From contig OZ237754.1 of the NCBI GenBank assembly GCA_965178125.1, forward strand, positions 434,001-498,000: a stretch of DNA of 64,000 bases. The letters run 5' to 3'. The notes beneath the pieces were generated by a model that saw only the letters and a list, made by a program, of their open reading frames with translations, had not been told where the DNA came from and made no database searches. Below, one piece after another: positions 13,789 to 25,440 of the stretch (position 1 is the stretch's first letter; each line of letters starts with the position of its first letter). This DNA comes from Bilabrum cf. latius. Lineage: Eukaryota; Bigyra: Bicosoecida; Bigyra; Bicosoecida. Made by a program: the position numbers and the translations under genes.

Positions 13789-16191
13789 ATGCCTCGGCCA
13801 GGCAGTGGTACTAGAAGAGTGCCATGCAGCAGCACATCGAGTTTCTGGACTTGCGCATGCTGCTCGACTTCGGTGCTGTTCCGCCGGAAGCGACTGGGCG
13901 AGGTCCCACTAGATTCGAAGCTCCGGCAAACGTTAGGACTATGGGATTTAACTGCATTGGGTGTCGGTAGTACGCTCGGGGCAGGGGTCTACGTAGTTGT
14001 GGGAGCAGTAGCCCGGGAGAAGGCAGGTCCGGCGATCATTTTGTCATTCGTAGCTGCTGGGCTGGCATCAATTCTCGCCGGTTTAGGATATTCAGAGTTT
14101 GCTTCACGGGTACCACGGGCGGGCTCTAGCTTTATTTACGCCTTTTACTCAACGGGGGAGTTTGTGGCCTGGGTGACTGGCTGGTCCCTTGCTCTGGAGT
14201 ACATTATTGGGGCTGCAAGCGTTGCCCGCGCATGGAGCGGGTACACGAACGAGCTGACTGGCGGGTAGCTGGACCATGCCATCAATGGATGGGTGAACAA
14301 TCTTTAGGACGTGTGTCACGTAGATTTTGTTGCGTTTGCAGTCACGATTGGACTCAGCGCGCTGGTTGCATTCGGTGTGCAGGAGAGCACCACTTTGAAC
14401 AACTGGCTGACAGTCGTCAACCTGCTAGTTGTCGCCTTCGTCATTGTCGCTGGCCTGAGCCACGCATAGTTTGATAACTGGTCCCCCTTTGTTCCGCCTG
14501 AATTCGGATTCAACGGGGTGCTTAGTGGTGCTTCAACCGCATTTTACAGCTACATCGGATTCGACGTGATCGCCTCGAGTGCCGAGGAGGCCAAGCGTCC
14601 TGACGTGAACATCCCACTTGCCACACTTATCAGCCTCAGCGCGTGCTGCCTGGCGTACGTGGGAGTGGCGGCATCGGTCACTCTCATGGTTCCCTATGAT
14701 ACTATCGATGTGGATGCGCCGCTGTCCGCCGCATTCAACGCTAGGGGCATGCAGTGGGCCCAGTTCCTCATCGGGATCGGAGCAATCGCCGGTTTGTCCA
14801 CCTCCCTGGCGGCATCTTTGTTCCCCCTCCCCAGGATCATATATTCGATCGCACAGGAAGGCCTGCTGCCCCCTACACTGGCCACCATCAGTACCCGCAC
14901 GAACACGCCGCTGGTTGCAACGGCCGCGGCTGGCCTCTTCGTGGCCGTGCTTGCCCTCGTCCTCACGGTGGAAGTGCTGGCAGACCTCATGTCCGTTGGC
15001 ACTCTCCTCTCGTACACGGTGGTTTCCGCATGCGTGGTCGTGCTGCGCTACGAGAAGCCTAGAGAAGCGGAGGTGGCTCAGATGCAGGCCCTTAGGCTGA
15101 AGAGGGCAAAGGAAGATGCGGCGGAGGCCGCCGGTAAGACAAGCAAGACCGGGGGAAATGGCGGCAGGGCAGGGGAGGACAGCGACGAGACTGACTCGAG
15201 CGGCCGTCATTCCAAAGGCGGTGCGGCCGCGTTTGCAGGACGTGTGCCAAGGAATTCTTCGTACGGCAGCGTGGACTCCGCAGAGCGGCTGCTGGAGGGT
15301 CACGGTGCGGCCGACCCGAATACTGGATCCGGTGGATACCGCGCCAAGGACGGAGAGCATCCCACAAGAGAGCACTTTAAGCTGGCGGTTATTTTAGTCC
15401 TCGTGTTCGCCGGCCTCGTTTTGCTAGCAGGAGGCATCATGGCCACGGAGCTGGCAAGCACGACTGGGGGGCTGGCAGTCGCCGGGATCCTGGGCGGCTT
15501 AGCTGCGTGCATCATGCTGTACATGCACACGTTCATGCCGCAGGCAGACGTGAGCTACCTCAGTTTCATGACTCCATTCGCTCCGATACTGCCCATGTCC
15601 AGCATGGCCATCAACCTGTTCCTCATGTGCCAGCTTAGCAAGTTCACGTGGATGCAGCTGGCCGTGTGGAGCCTGCTGGGCGCCGTGCTGTACTTTCTCT
15701 ACGGCGTGGATGCGTCCGTGCTCGCAAAGTCGAGCACGAGCGGCTCGTTTCCAGGCGACAAAGACGATTTGGGGTATGAATATGGGGAGGGCGACGGGGG
15801 ATTGATAGGTCCCGAACACTCGATTCAGCGCGGAGTGTCGATGCCTGGCTGGGATGGCGAGCGGGACGGTGCTGGTGGCCGTGCTCCCAGTGGAGCAGGC
15901 GGGGGAGTGGCTGGTGCACCAGGTGCCGATGCGCTTCGTGCCCCAGCTACGGCCGACAGGACGGCCCCCATTTCGATTGGGTCGTTGCAGCGGCAGGGGG
16001 AGTGGCAGGGACAGGTGCAGCCGGGTGGATCCGATGGTGACACACGCGGTGGTAGGCAGCCCAGAGGCGGGCACGGACGCGGAGCGAGCAGCATGGAGAT
16101 GAGCTTGCACAGCGAGCATTCCAACCTAGTGGCAAGTATTGAGGACAGGGCGGGCACATCGCAGGGGAGTCCTCTGCTGGGCCCGTCGTGA
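13789..16191 (+). CDS. Cationic amino acid transporter (APC superfamily, CAT/SLC7A type)
   Basis: Multi-pass membrane permease. The first helix region reads LTALGVGSTLGAGVYVVVG, the classic CAT signature, followed by AREKAGPAIILSFVAAGLAS and WVTGWSLALEYIIGAASVAR. A later conserved block is SGASTAFYSYIGFDVIASSA plus EEAKRP. A long hydrophilic loop (around 15080-15370) precedes the last helices, and a disordered Gly/Arg-rich tail ends the protein at TGA 16189-16191. Three TAG codons lie in one frame inside this conserved permease (14266, 14305, 14467). The flanking sequence aligns through all three, so they are not the ends of separate genes. The start at 13789 is the first in-frame ATG; the N-terminal 35 residues look weak and a splice upstream is possible. 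The substrate (Lys/Arg/ornithine or neutral amino acids) cannot be decided. Confidence 0.9.
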
Positions 16192-16444
16192 CCCCTGACC
16201 ACGGGCTCTCTGGGCCTTGGGGGGTGAGGTTCGATGGGCTAGGTGTGTGTGTGCGAGCGGAAGACAGTGGGCACTAAGAGTTGAACAGACTAAATACTGA
16301 GAATAATCAGATCAACACTATTTGGATCAACAAATAATCATTACCAGTATCGGCCAGCGTCAGCCGCCATGGTGGGTTCCGCCTGCTGGAGCGCACTACA
16401 ATGCAATGCATTTGCAGATCTAGTCGCAATTCTTGCAACTGCAA

Positions 16445-18307
16445 TCAGTGCGTTCCTTCCTGCTGGCCAGCTCCGAATGCGGTGGCCCTCATCTGCCGGA
16501 GAGGGTTGACCCACGTCTCCGAGGCGGTCGCTGCCTCAAACCCGGAAGCAGCTGCCCCAAACCCCCCCACAGCAGCGCCCAGCGCTGAGCTCGACTGCAT
16601 CCTTGTGCCCCGCGCCTGCACCACGCCGCCAGGCCTCACAAGCCCCCCACGACCTTCCACGATGGACGGCATCGCCATCATCGCGGAGCCGCCATCGAGG
16701 GCAGGGAGGCTGTCGCTCGACCCGAGCACGCCGCGGGAGGGGGTCAGGCCAGCCAGCGGGCTCCTGGTGCTACGCCAGCCGTCCGTACCGCCCGTGCCTG
16801 CGACCACCCCTTGCCGCCGCAAGGCAGCTCGCACCTCGGACCCGTTCGATTGGTTGTCCAAGTCGCAAGCAGCACGGATGGCGGGCGTCTCTCCGCCACC
16901 GAGGCTTCCAAGAGACGGCACTAGCGGCAGTGGCAGCTCCTGCAACTGCACGGTCGCTGCACAAGAGCCCCCGCTGCCTGCTTTGACACTTGCTTGGTGT
17001 CCCATAGCGGGGGCGTGGGGAGCACTAGTGCTTCCGGCATGGAGGAGATTCTCTCGATCGCGAGTGAGCCGGCCGGGATCGCCCGCAGCGCGAGAACTGC
17101 CCCCGCTGCCCCCGCTGTTGAGCAGCACCACCCCGGGTGGGGGCATGCGGAGAAGATCCCCCGCGCTGTCCACGGCGGCCCTGTCTCGGGGCCCCACCCC
17201 GAGCCTCCGGTCTCCGAACACGTCCCGCTGCACTCCCAGACGGCGCACCTCCACCGCGTCGCTCGACAGGCGGGAGCGCTCTGCGGCGGTCCTCAGCGGC
17301 GGGACGCAATCCTTGCTGTCACCGTACACGAGCTGTCGCAACGAACCGAAGCTGCCCTCGCTGGGCCGCACCCCGCTGCTCGAGTCCTTGGGGACGTCTG
17401 GCTTGGCACCCATCTCGATGTCGACGTAGTCCTCCCGCTCGGCGTCCCAGCCGCCGTTCGCTGCTGCGGGCTGGCCGTGCCTGGAGGAGTAGCAGCACCC
17501 GCACAGAGCGCCTGCGATGCAGCGGTTGGCGCGGCGGACGCACCGCCCCTGCCTTGACATGCCCCTCTTCGCGCACGCGCCGATGAGCAGCGCCACGGCG
17601 GTGATCAGGATGGTGCAGGAAGCCCCCGCAGCGATCACGTCCGCCTCGGCCAAGGATGTGCCGGCGAATACAAAGTACGATACCGCGGCCGCCACTGGCA
17701 CTGTGAACAGACAGGTCCAGCGGGCAGTCTTGCCGAACGACTCCCAAAACCACCCGCATTCCTCACCGCTGCAGACGTGGCTGTCACCCAGCTCGAGAAA
17801 GAAATCAGAGTCCTCGTCCTCGTCGTCCTCGTCGCTCCTGTAGTCGTCTTCGAAGGCCTCCGGGGGCGGGAACACGCGAGTGTCGGGCTTCTTGTGGTAC
17901 TCGTGGAGAATCTAGACCATGTCACTGGTTTTCACCGTCTCCCACCCGCCCTTGCACATGCTGCACGGCAGCAGCACCCGCTTTCCGGCGTCGATCAGGT
18001 CGCACTTCCACAGCTTGCCGCGGCACCTCTGCACCTGGTACTGGAGCTCGCAACCGGTGTGCCTGGGGGCGCCGCAGCAAGTGGCAGCGTGCACGATGCC
18101 GTGCTCCATGCAGTAGCTGCACTGGGCGTACCTACACCCCGTCAGTGGAACATCCTCCTGCACCGCGCGGAGCAGTCGAACCGAGCGCCACGCAGGGTGC
18201 GAAGCAGGTGCTCCAGATGGTGCTCGCCCTAATACTGACACCCTTCCGTTCTTTGTTCGTCCCGAAAGATCGCTTGAGCTGCAATTTTCGATACCGCACC
18301 CTGCCAT
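16445..18307 (-). CDS. Cys-rich two-helix membrane protein, 5' end uncertain
   Basis: Not assigned to a named family. The C-terminal 476 codons (16445-17875) and the upstream frame (17912-18307) are in the same phase and are separated only by a TAG (17912-17914: SDMV-X-ILHEYHKK). The N-terminal part holds a Cys cluster (GCRYAQCSYCMEHG, then CC, GCELQ, CRGKLWKC, CSMCKGGW) that looks like a metal-binding module. An acidic stretch (DDYRSDEDDEDEDSDFF) follows, then two hydrophobic helices (about 17630-17715), a CAKRGMSRQGRCVRRANRC basic-Cys loop and a long disordered tail ending in TGA at 16445. A membrane-anchored zinc-binding adaptor is one reading; a ubiquitin-ligase-type finger is possible but the spacing does not match RING-CH clearly. 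The start is unresolved because a competing frame lies at 18229-18432. Confidence 0.6.
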
Positions 18308-19371
18308 GCCCGAAGGTGCGGCTGCGACCGCGCCGAGATGCGGCTGGCTGTTCCGGTACTTGCTGAGGTCGCCGGAACTGCGGCCGAAAGGCGGCGCGAA
18401 CGCCGCATGGGGGCTAGCAGTGGCGCGATCAAAGTCAGGTTCGTAGATCTGGCCCCTGTCGCGGCCCGCCGCCTCGATTCCCGGCGAGCCGAGCTGCCAT
18501 CCTACGTCATTGTGTTCTTGGTGATTCTATCCCTCCTGGACACCGCAATCATGCAAGCTTGGAGCTCTGTTCCCTTCCCAAGGATGGTTTATAGTACTCA
18601 TGATTGGGGGGAGCGCCGGCTGCATCCCATCTTTGATCGTGTCTGGATCGAGGGACTAAAAGTCCGGCGATGACGCGCCGAGCCCGATTGAGACATGCGA
18701 CCCGCAGCTCGGGTCCAATCCGGCTAAATGCCAATCTTGACCCCGCCCAAACCTTCCATACTTACAAGATTCTAAACTTCCTGGGTCATTACTGTCAGTT
18801 TGTGCATCAACGGCGGAAGCAAGGCGCTACTTCACCTCGTTCAAGTCACCACCCCCCCAAGCAACATGCGGAACCCAGGCAGACGATGACCTCTTCCTTT
18901 CTGTGGCCGGTCCATCGCCTGAGAAGATAGCTTGCTTCTAGTAATATTCATCAGCCGGTGGTGCGCGACCAGGACTGGGCGACAGGTCTGCAAGACTGCT
19001 GCAAGATAAAACAGCGGGAAGACCACCGCCAGCCGGCCGTTCAACTCGATGTACGTTCTAGTTATGTTTGCTTGGCTATACTGCGTCTGAACGACTTCGA
19101 TTTCTTGCATCTGCGGGCAGGTCAGCCATCGTTTACAGCAATAACAACTCAGTCCAGCTGAGCGAAGAAGCATCTTCCGTCGGCACCACACATTCGTGCC
19201 ATGCACCTTACTGGGGTTGCGTGTACTTTTGGATTGGGAACCATCAATCAAACGTCATTGAGACTGCGCAGGGACATGCAAGCCGCATTGCTGCGCACGA
19301 GACATGTCATATCATTCTATAGGATATCAGACTCGCTGTAGTTGCAGTTTGTGCTTCGAAGGTATCGTAGA
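18308..19371. other. Region without a supported gene
   Basis: About 1 kb between divergent genes. A short plus frame at 18338-18673 contains one hydrophobic stretch but no recognisable domain and overlaps the probable 5' end of the minus gene. The part nearest 19372 stays open with one extra TAG (19339) back to a TGA at 19159, so the next gene could start at the ATG at 19201 or 19276 instead. Confidence 0.4.
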
Positions 19372-22300
19372 ATGTGTACTGTATCTCGGGTGCAGAATGG
19401 TCTGCCCCACGTCATTGCCAGTTCGAGCTTACACAGACGTTTTTGCTCAGTACAATCCCAATCTCGAAATACTTCACTAGGTTTTGTCCATGAATTTGCC
19501 AGGGCTTGTCGTGATGCTGCGAGTGGGCTAGCACACGCAAGGTCGAGGGCTGGACGAGCAGCAGAGAGGCACGAGGGCGCTTCAGCCAGCGCCTCGGACG
19601 CCTCATTGCGATACCCACATGAAGTTTCTCCACAATCAGTTAGCCAAACCGAGCTGAAGGCGGTCGTTGAGACAGGGCGACAGCTAGAAGCGGTAGCCGT
19701 GGAGCAACTGCTGTCAAGTCAGCTGCACAGCCCAGCTGAAGAGTTTCGTAGCGCAGTATCGGCGCTATCCCCGCGTAACGGGCTGCGGACGGCTTCTGCA
19801 GACACGTTAGACAGTAAGACAAAGCGATAGCGACGTCTCGCGGCGGTGGGTGCCACACTTGGGCGGGCTGATGTGCTGTCAGTTGCCTTGCTGAAGCGGC
19901 TTGAGGATGCGGGAGTCGCGCGACTTGACCTTCGCGCCCCCGGCGATTTTTTGTCCGCAAATTCATCTGAATCTTTCTTGCGAAACGATAGGGACGCCCT
20001 CAAGGCGGGCAGCGATGGCTTGCAAAAGGTGCAGTCTGCGGAGGCCCCGCATGCTGATGCTGGCAAACCAGCGGCTGGAACAGGGCAGGACTAGTATGCT
20101 CAGCGACAGCTCCTTGATGACGTTGATTTGATGGAGAGAGTTGTCTCTAGCGCCCCCATCATGCGGCTGTCGCTGGCTCCAAAACTGCAGGAGCCCTCTC
20201 CTGGTACGAATGCGCAGGGCAGCCTCGGATCGAGCAGCAGGGAGCAGCAACCGCTTGACACGAGAGCAGCATCAGAGCCACAGGGCGTACAGAAAAATAA
20301 GCACCTCGATCCATCCAGCAGCGAGCCAAAGCTGAGAAGGACAGAGCCGCCGAAAGGAGAAAACCCGCGATGCCACTAGATGCAGTAGCGGCAACAGCAG
20401 CGGGTGGACTCCCTTGCAGGGGCATTAGCGCAGCTCACCGCCAGCGACGTTCACAATCATATCGTTACATACCTGCTGGAGAACGAAGCCCAGCACACCA
20501 GTATCAAAACTGTTGGAGAGAGATGGCCTAAAGCATTCAAGGAAAGGTTCGGTAAACTGTTGCATTTCCTTCAAGGCCACCCAGACGTCGTGTTGTTTGG
20601 CATTGCCAACGGTCGATAGATACACCAACAAGTGTTGCACCGTGAGAGGGTCTCAGCGAGGGACTGGTAGTTGCTTGCAGACGGCCAACCCATTCCTTTT
20701 GGGCAACAACACGGCAAATCTGTCCATCCTAGCATGACTGAAGCTGGACGGGAAAATGGCGTCACGCTGCCCAGGGACCCCAGCCCGGCACACGCGCAGC
20801 CCCTTGTTGGCAAACCATTCGCAGGCTAGGAGATGGACCCTGACGACCTCCTGCACGAAGTGGCCGTGCTGCTCGACGCTGCTGCCCGTATGCTCGCCAT
20901 GAGAGAAGTCAGCGGGAGGCAGCAAGCTGAAGCAGTCCTGCAGATGGTGTCCTCAGTGCACAGGATGGCTGCCTCGCTGAATTGCGTGGCGGGCGCCCTA
21001 GCCAGCTGGATGCTACCTGCTGGCCCGAAGTATGTCGCCGACCGGAAGCAGCACGAGGCTGTGCTCCGCCGTTCCAGCGCCATCGCTTCCTTGGCCATCC
21101 GGGGGTGCGCCCATGTGACGCTTGGGCTGCAGGACGCACTCCTGTCAAGTTGCGATGAGATCGGCATCGGCATTGATGCTGGCAGCGAGGCGTCGTGGCG
21201 ATTCGTGGATTGTGCTGCACTGCTCGAAGAAAGCATGCAATTCCTACCTGATGCTGCCAACACCAGTGCCTCGGACAAGGACGTATTGGATGCGCTGTCT
21301 CGGGCCAAGCATGCCGTGGCAAGTGCGAGCCTGGCGCTGACTGCCTCGTGCCCGGACTCGAGCTGGGAGTGCATGGCTCGGTCATAGCAGGCAGCTGCTG
21401 TCGCCAACGCTTTAAGTGCATGTGCTGCTGCTGGCGTGCTACCTGAAGGATCGCTTGCTGAGCTGCAGCAGGCAAATGTCGACTGGGGCGTGATTCATCC
21501 AGGAGCAGCTGTCAGCGACCACCCACTCGAGCAGGACGCGGGGTATACTAGCGATGGCGTCGCTCCGGTGAGCATGTTGACGCGGCTCATACTGCGCCCT
21601 CTTTCAATTGAAGCAACAGGAGATTCACGACCAGACGACGGTGGGTACGTATACGATCTGGATTGCGTGAGTACTCTGCTGGGTGCATCCGGTGCGTCAT
21701 CAGCATTCTAGCCTGCCTCTCGTCGTGCCCTGGAGCCCAGTTCCTCGGTGGCAAGTAAGAGGAGACGCAAAGCCAAACGACTCAATCCCTAGAAGGCTGG
21801 GCGAAAGTTGGCAAAGGAACGAGAAGATAAGGCAATTTTTCGCAAAGTGATCATGGAGCGCGACTTGCCTGCATGCGACGAGTCCACATTGGCTGCTGTC
21901 CGCCGAGTCTTGAAGCCATCTTCTCTGAATCGAATGCACAGGCTGTTGGAGGAGGCCTGCGGGCTCGGTGCAACCTGGTCCAGCCTTGACCGAGTGGCGC
22001 CCAATCGAGGGGGTGGAGAGTAGGCCCGTCAAGGCGTATTCTCGTGTGCTGCGGAGGAGAAGCTTGCCCAGGCGGAGCTAGAGGGCGGACTGGAGCAACT
22101 GATCAGATTTCCGAGCATCGATCAGCTCCTGACGTCGATCCGATGGGGTGCGCGCTCTTTGCGAGGACCGCATCCGTTCGCACCCGCCGTATCTACTGCA
22201 GCCCCATCAATTATGACTGGGTCATCAAGAGGCCCGTCACTAGCACCGAGGCCTCTGGACGGTGGCATGCGGAATCTGGAGCTCCTGTGCGGGCTCCTCG

Positions 22301-23160
22301 CGGTGGACCGCGAAGCATACCAGGGTCATTTCAGCGATCCGAGCTCCAGGGCTGAGCTGGAGGGTGACCCTGTGGGTAAGGCTCTCTGTGCCCTGCACGA
22401 CTGTGGGCTGTTCGACAGCTAGGGTCCGTTCAAGGACCCGTTGCATGCCCGGCGGCTGCACAGCACGGTGGCTGCCGCATAGTTTGCGGAGCGTTATGGG
22501 CCTAGCTGGGGCGTGGAGATCGGTGGGCGGGCATCGTTTGGTGACCGGACAGTCGGCGTTGCCGGTGCACTCGCGGACTCTCTCGCGAAGCATGCCGCCG
22601 CTGCCACGCCTGCTTCGCTGGTAGCATCTAGCTTGGTGGAGGGGCAGATGTCCGTCGAGAGCTACGGTTGGTGTGACGTCAGCAAGTACCCCAAGGGCGG
22701 GTTGTCCACTGCAGATTTGCTAGCCAGCGTGTCAGTGTCCGGGGGTGATACCTTTTTGTTGCACGATTGCAAGGATGAGGATGACCAGCATCGGCTGCTT
22801 GTGCCTGTGCGTGTCCTGCTGCAGGGCCGCGATTTCATCGTTTCTGGGCCTAGCAGGACGAGTTAGAGGCAGGGAAGTTCAGGTCTGCGAGCTGCTGTTC
22901 AGTATTCGTCCGTGGAATCGTCTCCCATGCAGGTGCGCTTCACGGCGGCTGAAACGTTGCGTCAGTCCATAGAGGCCAGGCTATCGGGGATTCCAGCAGC
23001 TGCGCTGCTGTGCAGATCGGTTGCGGCAGCAAATCGACTGGATGGGACCCTGTGGATGGGGTCAGAAGAGGAGGTGCAGCGTGTCGCGGACTTGTAGCCG
23101 GACCTGGAGCAGTCGCTTCAGGAGGAGCCATGGCACCGAGCCTTCAGGTCGCGGTAGTGA
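19372..23160 (+). CDS. Large protein of unknown function with 16 in-frame TAG codons
   Basis: One frame stays free of TAA and TGA from before 19372 to TGA 23158-23160, while TAG occurs at 19828, 20092, 20377, 20386, 20617, 20668, 20827, 21385, 21709, 21790, 22021, 22420, 22480, 22864, 23095 and 23155. Under the standard code this would be about a dozen unrelated small ORFs all in the same phase, which is not credible. The protein (about 1,260 residues) mixes Ser/Ala-rich stretches with helical segments. Examples are TELKAVVETGRQLEAVAVEQ and DPDDLLHEVAVLLDAAARML. The TAG at 20386 sits in a Gln-rich patch (MQXRQQQRVDS). The last sense codon before TGA is itself TAG. No domain is recognised. The start is uncertain; the ATG at 19372 is chosen because clear coding character begins soon after it. 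Confidence 0.75.
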
Positions 23161-23394
23161 TAATTCCTTGGTGCAGGCAGCGCGATCCTCAGCAAATATC
23201 TGAACATACAAATATGCGGCTATTTGTAACTATGAATCCGGGTAAAGCATGCAGAATGGCACGAAACAACGGGATTCGGAGTAGCCCTACACAAATCCTT
23301 CGGGAAGCCTCGGCACTGCATGATTCGTCGGTTCGTCTACAGTCGGCCCATACGACTGCGCGTATTTACACCGTTTGATTCGTTTAGCAGAAGC

Positions 23395-24588
23395 ATGGCA
23401 GCTGTCGCTCAAGCAGGACAAGATTAGCAGTACGTTGACATCGGGGCAAACCTTTGCGATCCATAGTTTCAGGGTAATTACCGTGGTAAGCAGAAACACG
23501 ACGCTGATTTGGATGTAGTTCTAGATAGATCGTGGAGACAAGGACTGTAGGCTGTCATGATTACTGCTGGAAACTATGAAGAAGGCGTGGGGGCGGCCGA
23601 GCTAGCGAAGACAGACCACAGGCTGTACAGCACGATCGGCGTGCATCCGACCCGAGCTCTTGAGGTTCTCCGCACACCAGAAGCAGTAAAGGGCTCCTCG
23701 AGGAGCGCCGCCGAGCCAGCGGCCGGCTCAGACCTTAGCGTAGAGGACGCAGCAGATGCCTACTGGACACGAATGCGTACTTTTCTCGTCGAGAATGCTG
23801 TTGACCGCGAATCTCCAGCTACCCCCAGCGGTAAATCGGTATCTGAAATGGGGAGACCCACTGTCGTGGCAGTCGGAGAGGCGGGTCTTGATTATGCTCG
23901 ACTGGAGTTCAGCGATAAGAGCTCACAAATGAAGGTGTTCTTGGCGCAGATTGACATTGCGTGCGAGGCCAAGCTCCCCATGTTTCTTCACAACCGGGAA
24001 ACCGGGGGAGACTTCCTGTCAGTCATGAAAGAACACGCCCCTCGGATCGTCACAGAGGCCGGCGGTGCGGTCGTCCACTCGTTCGACGGCACGGCAGAGG
24101 AAGCAGCGGAGCTCATCGGGCTGGGGCTATACATCGGGATCAACGGGTGCTCGTTGAAGACGGAGGACAACGTGAGGGTGGCTGCGGGGATTCCTCTGGA
24201 CAGGCTGATGCTAGAGACGGACTGTCCGTGGTGCGGCGTCAGGCGAACGCACGCGGGGCACAAGCACGTCAAGACGCAGTTCGATGTTGTGAAGAAGCCC
24301 GATCGGTTGAAAAAGGGAGATAACAAGGGGGTCAAGGACAGGTGCGAGCCCGCCCACATTGTCCAGGTGGCTGAGATTGTGGCCGGTGCGCGCGGGTGCC
24401 CCGTACAGGACGTGGCAGAGGCGGCGAGGCTCAATGCCATCAAGGTCTTCCTGCCGTGGCTTGCAGACGAAGTGCCGAAGACAGGGACTGGCAGGGATGC
24501 AGCGGACGAATCCAGAGCAGAAGGTTCACGTGAAACATCAGAGGAGAAGGGGCCTGCTGGCTTGGCCGAGTCTGCTACCTTGAGTTGA
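23395..24588 (+). CDS. TatD-family metal-dependent deoxyribonuclease
   Basis: TatD-type hydrolase, a 3'-5' DNase/exonuclease with a TIM-barrel metal site. The ATG at 23395 opens MAAVAQAGQD-X-QYVDIGANLCDP-X-FQG, followed by YRGKQKHDADLDVVL and GL-X-AVMITAGNYEEG, which matches the start of the TATDN1 branch. The later motifs are intact: VGEAGLDYARLEFSDKSSQ, LPMFLHNRE, VVHSFDGT, YIGINGCSLK and ETDCPWCGV. Three TAG codons (23425, 23464, 23548) fall in the first 52 codons. Without them the protein would lack the first strand of the barrel, and a standard-code caller would start wrongly at 23557. The position at 23548 is usually charged or polar in relatives. TGA ends the gene, followed by about 850 bp to a convergent gene. 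Confidence 0.93.
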
Positions 24589-25440
24589 CTGGCTCCGCGC
24601 TGGGGGCCAGCGGCCGGCGCGCTTTTCGTGCAGTTGTTACATGTGGCTGAAATGCACAGCGAGTATTCCCACAACTACAAAACAGAAAGCAATAGCAAAT
24701 TGATACCGAGACAAGTCACGCAAGCAGACCCGTGCGCTCGAGTCGCAGCACAACCTGAATCGGAGCTGCCAGAGGCCGGGAGATTCGCGCTGGCACAGCC
24801 AAGCGGTTCAACTCTCCCGACCAGCAGCTCCGTCACATGCACGATCGTGCAACAGCAACAAGCGCCCTGCAGCTGGCCACCCAAAAGCGGGCGGCCCTGA
24901 TGGCACGAAAGCCAGTCTAAATTGCCACAGGGGGTCCCTCCTTGGTTGGGCACGTGTCCATGCAGTGCTTCGTCCTCGCGGTTGACCGCAACTCCCTACG
25001 GAAGCTAGCTCCTATGTGCAACCAGGACAGCAGCAGCAGCATGGACACAGCCCACCAAAAATGCCTATCTCGATCTCTTCTCCGTAGTTCAAACCACGCG
25101 GCACGCACACAAGTCCAGTAGCTGCACACGGCAGCAGCGGGAAGCACGCGTTTTCGCCGCAGAATCAATTAATCAATCAAGTAAGGGCAAGAAGGGCCGA
25201 CACGAGCACCACTACTACCACCGCTCAGGCCGATCAGAGTTCCTGGGGCATGACGTCTTGAGGCAGCGTCAGCGTGGTGACGGGGCCACGAAATTGAGGT
25301 CTGGGCGAAGCCCTCCCTAAGCCCTCCCCTCAGACTAAACACATTGTCATGAGCACAGCAGCAGGACGAGGCGATGATGCCGAAGCCACCTCACTGCTGT
25401 GCACGTATGCCTGTAGCACACACGAAGAAACGCACGCGTC
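24589..25440. other. Convergent intergenic region, no supported gene
   Basis: Lies between the TGA of the TatD gene and the TGA of the minus-strand Zn2Cys6 gene. The short frames present have no recognisable content, and none remains convincing when TAG is read as sense. It probably holds two 3' UTRs. Confidence 0.5.

Noticed and set aside
18338-18673. Plus ORF with one hydrophobic segment
   Set aside because: No domain and it overlaps the likely 5' end of the minus gene; support is too weak.
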